From: JAOPZW01 sp963803375
GTDB lineage: Bacteria > Actinomycetota > Thermoleophilia > Solirubrobacterales > Solirubrobacteraceae
Assembly: GCA_963803375.1 (NCBI GenBank)
Contig: CAWDMB010000008.1
Coordinates: forward strand, 62,001 to 126,000
Direction of reading: 5' to 3'
DNA: 64,000 nucleotides
In this document: piece after piece, positions 59,735 through 64,000 of the stretch
Layout of the letters: every line of letters starts with the position of its first letter
Position numbering within the stretch: the stretch's first letter is position 1
The notes under the pieces: model-generated
What the model was told of the DNA's origin: nothing
The model's input: only the letters and a program-made list of their open reading frames with translations
Databases searched by the model: none
Program-made: the position numbers and the translations under genes

Positions 59735-60718
59735 TCAGGCTCTCTGCTCGGCGACGTTCCCCGCACGCGACCCGCTGACGCGAGACGGCACGACCGGCGT
59801 CGCGGCCCCGCGGTCGACCTCGAGCTCGAGCTTGGCGAGCAGCGCGGCGCCGCGCACGCCGGCCTCGGTGCCGTAGCGCGCGAGCTCGATGCGGGTCTCG
59901 GTGCCGACGCCCGGGATGACGAAGCGCGCGGCGCTCGCGCGCGCGGGCTCGAGCAGCAGCTCGCCGGCGCGCGACGCGCCGCCGCCGATGACGACGAGCT
60001 CGGGGTCGAAGAACAGGATGCAGTTCGCGATCCCGACGCCGAGGCGCTCGCCGAGGATGCGCAGGCAGTCGACCGCGTCGGCGTCGCCGGTGAAGGCGGC
60101 GTCGACCACGGCGATGCCGTCGCCGAGGCCACGCTCGTGGCCGAGGCGGTCGAGCGCGCGGCCGGCGGCGTGGTACTCGAGCGAGTGCGGGTCGGGGAAG
60201 TACTCGGGGCGCTCGGGCGCGCCGTCGCGCAGGTCGGCGGCGACGATGATGTGCCCGAGCTCCGGCGCCGCGCCGGTCGCGCCGCGGAAGATCCGCCCGC
60301 CGAGCACGACCCCGCCGCCGACGCCCGTGCCGACCGTGATCATGACGAGGCTCGAGGCGATCGGGCGTCCGTCGTCGCCGTAGCTCTCGGCGAGGGCGGC
60401 GACCGTCGCGTCGTTGTCGACGAAGGCCGGCACGCCGAGACGGTCGCTGAGCAGGCGGCGCAGCGGAACCCCCTGTAGCGGGATGTTCACCGAGCTGCGG
60501 GCGGTGCCGGTCTCCCAGTCGACGACGCTCGGCACGCCGAGGCCGACGGCGTCGGCGGGCCCGGCCGCGTGGATTGCGGCGATCAGCTGCTCGACCAGGG
60601 CGTCCGGGGTTCGCCGCTCGGTGGGCGTGAGCTCGGGCTCGCTCAGGCGGCCGTCCTCGAGGACCGCGACGGCGACCTTCGTACCGCCGACGTCGACCCC
60701 GATGAGGCGCTCGCCCAT
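59735..60718 (-). CDS. ROK-family glucokinase lacking the usual zinc motif
   Basis: The 327-residue kinase has IGVDVGGTKVAVAV (phosphate 1), VNIPLQGVPLRRLL, PAFVDNDATVAALAE with the catalytic Asp, MITVGTGVGGGVVLGGRIFRG (phosphate 2) and PELGHIIV with the substrate-binding Glu and His. The CxCGxxGCxE zinc site normally about 10-25 residues later is absent; the region reads PEYFPDPHSLEYHAAG. Glucose is the likely substrate because the gene leads the tal-pgi-zwf-opcA operon (18 bp gap). It makes glucose-6-phosphate for the downstream enzymes. Confidence 0.88.
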   Translation of the reverse strand: MGERLIGVDVGGTKVAVAVLEDGRLSEPELTPTERRTPDALVEQLIAAIHAAGPADAVGLGVPSVVDWETGTARSSVNIPLQGVPLRRLLSDRLGVPAFVDNDATVAALAESYGDDGRPIASSLVMITVGTGVGGGVVLGGRIFRGATGAAPELGHIIVAADLRDGAPERPEYFPDPHSLEYHAAGRALDRLGHERGLGDGIAVVDAAFTGDADAVDCLRILGERLGVGIANCILFFDPELVVIGGGASRAGELLLEPARASAARFVIPGVGTETRIELARYGTEAGVRGAALLAKLELEVDRGAATPVVPSRVSGSRAGNVAEQRA

Positions 60719-60755
60719 GTCTTCTCACCCTACTGCGCGGGTATCGTCGCGCCGC

Positions 60756-61379
60756 GTGGCGGCGCCCGACCCCGACCTCGAGCTCGTCGAGCGCCTGCGG
60801 GCGGGCGACGAGGACGCCTTCATGACGCTCGTGCGCAGGCTGTCGCCGTCGTTGCTGCGCGTCGCGCGCATGTACGTGCCGAGCCAGGCGGTCGCCGAGG
60901 AGGTCGTCCAGGAGACGTGGCTGGGCGTGCTCACCGGCATCGGGCGCTTCGAGGGCCGCTCGACCCTGAAGACGTGGATCTTCCGGATCCTCATGAATCG
61001 CGCGCGCACGCGGGGGGAGCGCGAGCGGCGGACCGTGCCGTTCGCGGCGCTCGCGGGCGAGGAGGCCGAGGGCGGCTGGCAGGCCGTCGACCTCGATCGC
61101 TTCACGCCCGACGGCTCGTGGGGCGCGCCGCCGCGCCGCTGGCAGGAGGATCCCGAGCTGGCGCTGCGCTCGGAGGAGGCCGTCGCCAAGGTGCGGGCGG
61201 AGGTCGCCAAGCTGCCCGAGATGCAGCGTCTGGTGATCACGATGCGCGACCTCGAGGGTCTGGCCAGCGAGGACGTGCGCAACGCGCTGGACATCTCCGA
61301 GACCAATCAACGCGTGCTCCTGCACCGCGCGCGCGCCAAGGTGCGCGCCGCGCTCGAGGACTTCTTCGACGATGCCTGA
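60756..61379 (+). CDS. ECF-family RNA polymerase sigma factor
   Basis: The 207-residue protein has sigma region 2 (LVERLRAGDEDAFMTLVRRLSPSLLRVARMYVPSQAVAEEVVQETWLGVLTGIGRFEGRSTLKTWIFRILMNRARTRGERE) and region 4 (LALRSEEAVAKVRAEVAKLPEMQRLVITMRDLEGLASEDVRNALDISETNQRVLLHRARAKVRAAL). The spacing and lack of regions 1 and 3 fit ECF sigma factors. Its end overlaps the anti-sigma gene by 8 bp. GTG 60756 lies 37 bp from the divergent glucokinase start. No signal-sensing domain is present. Confidence 0.93.
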   Translation: MAAPDPDLELVERLRAGDEDAFMTLVRRLSPSLLRVARMYVPSQAVAEEVVQETWLGVLTGIGRFEGRSTLKTWIFRILMNRARTRGERERRTVPFAALAGEEAEGGWQAVDLDRFTPDGSWGAPPRRWQEDPELALRSEEAVAKVRAEVAKLPEMQRLVITMRDLEGLASEDVRNALDISETNQRVLLHRARAKVRAALEDFFDDA

Positions 61380-61647
61380 TCTCCTCACCCGCCTGTTTCG
61401 CCGGGGACCGCCGGGCGGGATCCCGTGCGTCGAGATGGTCGAGCTCGTCACCGACTACCTCGAGGGCGCGCTCTCGGCGCGCGACCGGCGGCGCTTCGAG
61501 GCCCACCTGGCGCGCTGCGAGCACTGCAGCGCCTACGTCGAGCAGATGCGCGACACGCTCGCGCTCCTGGGCGAGATCCCGCCCGAGTCGCTCTCCGAAC
61601 GCGCGCAGGAGGAGTTGCGCGCAGCATTCCGCGACTGGCGCACGTAG
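61372..61647 (+). CDS. Zinc-finger anti-sigma factor (zf-HC2)
   Basis: The 91-residue soluble protein has PCVEMVELVTDYLEGALSARDRRRFEAHLARCEHCSAYVEQM, the His-x3-Cys-x2-Cys zinc-binding anti-sigma pattern (HLARCEHC). It lacks a membrane segment, so it is probably a cytosolic redox-responsive type. It overlaps the sigma gene and is surely co-translated. It should hold the sigma factor inactive until its zinc site is disturbed. Confidence 0.92.
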   Translation: MPDLLTRLFRRGPPGGIPCVEMVELVTDYLEGALSARDRRRFEAHLARCEHCSAYVEQMRDTLALLGEIPPESLSERAQEELRAAFRDWRT

Positions 61648-61872
61648 ACGCCGCCGTCGCAGCCGGGCATCTCAGCCCTCGTCGGGCCAGCGGCCGTAGC
61701 GGTCGAAGTGCGCGCGTGCGGACTCCTCCTCGGCCCGGCGCGGTCCGGGAGCAGGGGCACGACGGCCAGCGCTCGCGCGCCGGGTCGAGGTCGTCCGCGT
61801 CGGCCCGCGCGGCGCCGAGCTGGTCTTGAACCTGGACGACTCCCGCCCCGGCGTCGGATAGGGTTGGCCGCA

Positions 61873-62325
61873 GTGACGGCGTCGCACCTGCATCGCAAAG
61901 AGCTCGTCGGGATGGCGGCCGGCGCGCTGCTGGCCCTCGCGGTCTTCATCGCCTGGTACGCGACGAGCGCGGGCAACCCGAACTCCACGATCGACGGCGA
62001 GCGCGGCTCGTTCTCGGCCTGGGAGGTGCACCCGATCCTGCGCTGGCTGCTGCTGCTGGCCGCGTCGGCGCCGTTCGTCCTGGCCTGGATCATCCACCGC
62101 GGGCACCGCCTCTCCTGGGCGCGCGGGGAGGTGACGATGGTCGCCTCGATCGCCGCTCTCGGGCTGATCCTCTACAACGGGCTCGTCGACCGTCCGGGCA
62201 GCCTCGGCGTGTCGCTCAAGGTCGGGTGGCTCCTGGCCGTGGCGGCCACGCTCGTGATGACCGGCGCGTCCGCGCGGCGGGCCTCCGAGCACGAGCGCCC
62301 GCGCAAGCCTCCCGGCACGGTCTGA
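61873..62325 (+). CDS. Four-helix membrane protein of unknown function
   Basis: The 150-residue protein has four hydrophobic segments (about 11-30, 54-74, 84-103 and 113-132) joined by short charged loops; segment SAGNPNSTIDGERGSFSAWE lies outside segment 1. It resembles many small actinobacterial integral proteins without a named family. The start is the GTG at 61873. The stop overlaps the ATG of glpX (TGATG), suggesting co-translation. The 200 bp before it have no supported gene. Confidence 0.7.
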   Translation: MTASHLHRKELVGMAAGALLALAVFIAWYATSAGNPNSTIDGERGSFSAWEVHPILRWLLLLAASAPFVLAWIIHRGHRLSWARGEVTMVASIAALGLILYNGLVDRPGSLGVSLKVGWLLAVAATLVMTGASARRASEHERPRKPPGTV

Positions 62326-63317
62326 TGAGCTCGTCGACCCGTCCCGACCGCAACCTCGCGCTCGAGCTCGTGCGCGTGACCGAGGCGGCCGCGCTCGCCG
62401 CCGCCCGGCTCATCGGCATGGGCGACAAGGAGGCGGCCGACCAGGCCGCGGTCGATGCCATGCGCCTCGTGCTCGACACGGTGCACATGGACGGGCTCGT
62501 GGTCATCGGCGAGGGCGAGAAGGACGAGGCGCCCATGCTCTTCAACGGCGAGCGCATCGGCGACGGCTCCGAGCCCCGGGTCGACATCGCCGTCGACCCG
62601 CTGGAGGGCACCCGGCTGACCGCGCTCGGGATGCCGAGCGCGCTCGCGGTGATCGCGCTGAGCCCGCGCGGCACGATGTTCGACCCGGGCCCGTGCGTCT
62701 ACATGGAGAAGATGGCCGGCGGCGCCGACCTCGCCGACCTCCTCGACCTCGACGCGCCGTGGCCCGAGAAGCTCGCCGCCATTGCCGACCGCCGGGCGTG
62801 CGACGTCCGCGACATCATGGTGGTGGTCCTCGACCGCCCGCGCCACGAGGAGGCCATCGAGGCGATCCGCGAGGCCGGCGCGCGCGTGCGCCTCATCACC
62901 GACGGCGACGTCAGCGCGTCGCTGCTGGCAGTCGGCGACCGCTCGCCGGTCACGCTGCTGTGGGGGATCGGCGGCACGCCGGAGGGCGTCATCTCCGCCG
63001 CGGCGATCAAGTGCACCGGCGGCGGCCTCGTCGGCCGCCTCTGGCCGCGCGACGAGGACGAGCGCCGCGCCGCGCTCGACGCGGGCTACGACCTCGAGCG
63101 CGTCCTCACCCAGGACGACCTCGTGCGGGGCGACGACTGCTTCTTCTCGGCCACGGGCGTCACGGATGGCGACATGCTGGAGGGCGTGCGCTACGAGGGC
63201 GCCGCGGCGACCACGGAGTCGATCGTCATGCGCTCGCGCACCGGCACCGTGCGGCGCGTGCAGGCCCGCCACAACCGCCCGAAGCTGCGCACCTACACGG
63301 GCGAGCGCTACGGCTGA
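62325..63317 (+). CDS. glpX: Class II fructose-1,6-bisphosphatase
   Basis: The 330-residue enzyme converts fructose-1,6-bisphosphate to fructose-6-phosphate in gluconeogenesis. Motifs: NLALELVRVTEAAALAAARLIGMGDKEAADQAAVDAMR, GLVVIGEGEKDEAPMLFNGE, VDIAVDPLEGTRLTALGMPSALAVIAL (metal-binding DPLEGT), YMEKMAGG, LITDGDVSASL and LWGIGGTPEGVISAAAIKCTGG. Length is typical. ATG 62325 overlaps the membrane-protein stop. Its product joins the hexose-phosphate pool used by the nearby tal-pgi and zwf enzymes. Confidence 0.95.
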   Translation: MSSSTRPDRNLALELVRVTEAAALAAARLIGMGDKEAADQAAVDAMRLVLDTVHMDGLVVIGEGEKDEAPMLFNGERIGDGSEPRVDIAVDPLEGTRLTALGMPSALAVIALSPRGTMFDPGPCVYMEKMAGGADLADLLDLDAPWPEKLAAIADRRACDVRDIMVVVLDRPRHEEAIEAIREAGARVRLITDGDVSASLLAVGDRSPVTLLWGIGGTPEGVISAAAIKCTGGGLVGRLWPRDEDERRAALDAGYDLERVLTQDDLVRGDDCFFSATGVTDGDMLEGVRYEGAAATTESIVMRSRTGTVRRVQARHNRPKLRTYTGERYG

Positions 63318-63404
63318 GCGGCCGCGGCGAGGCGCTCGGGCAGATGGCGGGCGTACGCGCGCGGGCCGGGGCGATCGCGGCCGCGCGGTCGATCGGCTCC
63401 GGGC

Positions 63405-63998
63405 TCATCGCCCCGTGGCGACGCCGGTGCGGTCGCTGGGCGAGGGCTCGGTGGGGTCGGGGACCTCGTCGACGCCCACGTAGCGCCCGACCTTCGACTC
63501 CGCGAGGTCCAGGCGCGCGAGCGAGCGCAGGAAGCCGTGCGTGACGACGACGTGGATGCGCGACTGCGTGTTCGCGTACACCCAGCGCCCGATCCGCGAG
63601 GCGATGGCCGGATAGAAGTTGGCGACCTCGACCTCGACGGCGACGTTGACGCGGCCGGGCTCGTCGGTGGCGTGCCGCCGCACGTCGATCTCCAGGTAGC
63701 CGTCGCCCTCGTGCCCGTGGCGCGCGACGAGCAGGCCGCGCTCGATGCGCCAGCGCACAACCCCGCGCTCATCGTCCATCTCGTACTCGGGCGCCCGGAA
63801 GGTCAGGAGCTTGAGCGGGCGAACGAGCAGGCAGACGTAGCGCTCCCGCTCGGTGTAGAAGACGCGCACGAGGCCGAGCGTCGCCCGGTTCAGGAAGCGC
63901 CAGTACGTCCGCGCGAGGCGCTCGAGGGAGCGCGGCGACCACAGCGCGTCGATCGTGTCAGCGGGTAGAGCGACCTCGGCCGACTGCACGGAGCGCAC
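63405..63998 (-). CDS. Uncharacterised 197-residue protein (start near window edge)
   Basis: The protein begins VRSVQSAEVALPADTIDALWSPRSLERLARTYWRFLNRATLGLVRVFYTERERYVCLL and continues with beta-rich sequence (RYVCLLVRPLKLLTFRAPEYEMDDERGVVRWRIERGLLVARHG, VNVAVEVEVANFYPAIASRIGRWVYANTQSRIHVVVTHGFLRSLAR). The hydrophobic alternation suggests a helix-grip or other ligand-binding fold. No catalytic motif or named family is recognised. The GTG at 63998 is the first start seen, but the true start may lie beyond the window, so it may be partial. Confidence 0.65.
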   Translation of the reverse strand: MRSVQSAEVALPADTIDALWSPRSLERLARTYWRFLNRATLGLVRVFYTERERYVCLLVRPLKLLTFRAPEYEMDDERGVVRWRIERGLLVARHGHEGDGYLEIDVRRHATDEPGRVNVAVEVEVANFYPAIASRIGRWVYANTQSRIHVVVTHGFLRSLARLDLAESKVGRYVGVDEVPDPTEPSPSDRTGVATGR

Positions 63999-64000
63999 GG

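Noticed and set aside
56978..61451. Continuous open frame upstream of zwf, over 1400 codons long before the zwf start
   Set aside because: It overlaps tal-pgi, glucokinase and the sigma gene in other frames or strands and has only low-complexity Arg/Ala/Gly sequence. The zwf protein clearly starts at 56978.
61672..61870. Short minus-strand frame ending SARAHFDRYGRWPDEG
   Set aside because: The tail is protein-like, but the rest is low-complexity Arg/Pro sequence with no start or ribosome site, so it was not called.
1..64000. CRISPR array, rRNA or tRNA genes, prophage structural genes, toxin-antitoxin or restriction systems
   Set aside because: I looked for regularly spaced direct repeats, conserved RNA motifs and characteristic protein families and found none.

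Overview
This is a 64 kb stretch of very GC-rich chromosomal DNA. Codons mostly end in G or C, GTG/TTG starts are frequent, and genes are packed in short operons. The gene content points to an actinobacterium of the Thermoleophilia/Solirubrobacterales type: a fused transaldolase/glucose-6-phosphate isomerase, OpcA, class II fructose-bisphosphatase GlpX, YvcK-type factor, several NarL-type two-component pairs, a DUF6325-type protein and many anchored Ala/Pro-rich proteins. The lineage is inferred from gene content only. I found no rRNA or tRNA gene, CRISPR array or phage structural gene.

Region 1 (1-15 kb) mixes housekeeping and lineage-specific genes: a GNAT acetyltransferase, a membrane-anchored zincin, a YdeI-like protein, an anchored LysM protein, an IS110 element, a duplicated two-gene cassette of exported proteins of unknown function, a stand-alone LigD-type phosphoesterase coupled to DAHP synthase, a YvcK family protein, trehalose-6-phosphatase with a beta-phosphoglucomutase-like HAD enzyme, and a sulfite-oxidase-like molybdoenzyme.

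Region 2 (15-37 kb) is accessory in character. It holds an IS256 element that cut the 5' end of a large LuxR/MalT-type regulator, a decayed IS-free copy of that gene head 13 kb away, three copies of a metallo-beta-lactamase (GntH-like) domain of which one has lost its metal ligands and one is frameshifted, a CobW GTPase, small stress-type proteins, a NRAMP-like transporter coupled to an MgtE-N/PRC protein, and a sulfide/persulfide locus (ArsR-rhodanese regulator divergent from a persulfide-dioxygenase-like enzyme and an MFS exporter). Gene fragments (acyl-CoA dehydrogenase head, YCII head, SHOCT head, GH13 piece) show repeated insertion and deletion.

Region 3 (37-50 kb) carries a Tat-exported PhoX phosphatase, a TolB-like propeller, and two NarL-type kinase/regulator pairs flanking an orphan DctP lipoprotein. 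The second kinase lacks its phospho-acceptor histidine. Small proteins and an MMPL exporter follow.

Region 4 (50-64 kb) is a central-carbon block on the minus strand: glucokinase (ROK), tal-pgi, zwf and opcA, then further along pgl and a phosphoglycerate-mutase-like gene. Together they feed glucose through glucose-6-phosphate into the oxidative pentose phosphate pathway and interconvert its products. A plus-strand set adds an ECF sigma factor with its zinc-finger anti-sigma, a membrane protein and glpX.

Two apparent single-site frameshifts (near 17306 and 23294) could be real mutations or sequence errors. No single complete new defence or biosynthetic system stands out. The best leads are the dead/live MBL fusion, the duplicated exported-protein cassette with its HxRLPFxPxxPVC leader, the histidine-less kinase, and the IS256-interrupted regulator with its natural empty-site copy.
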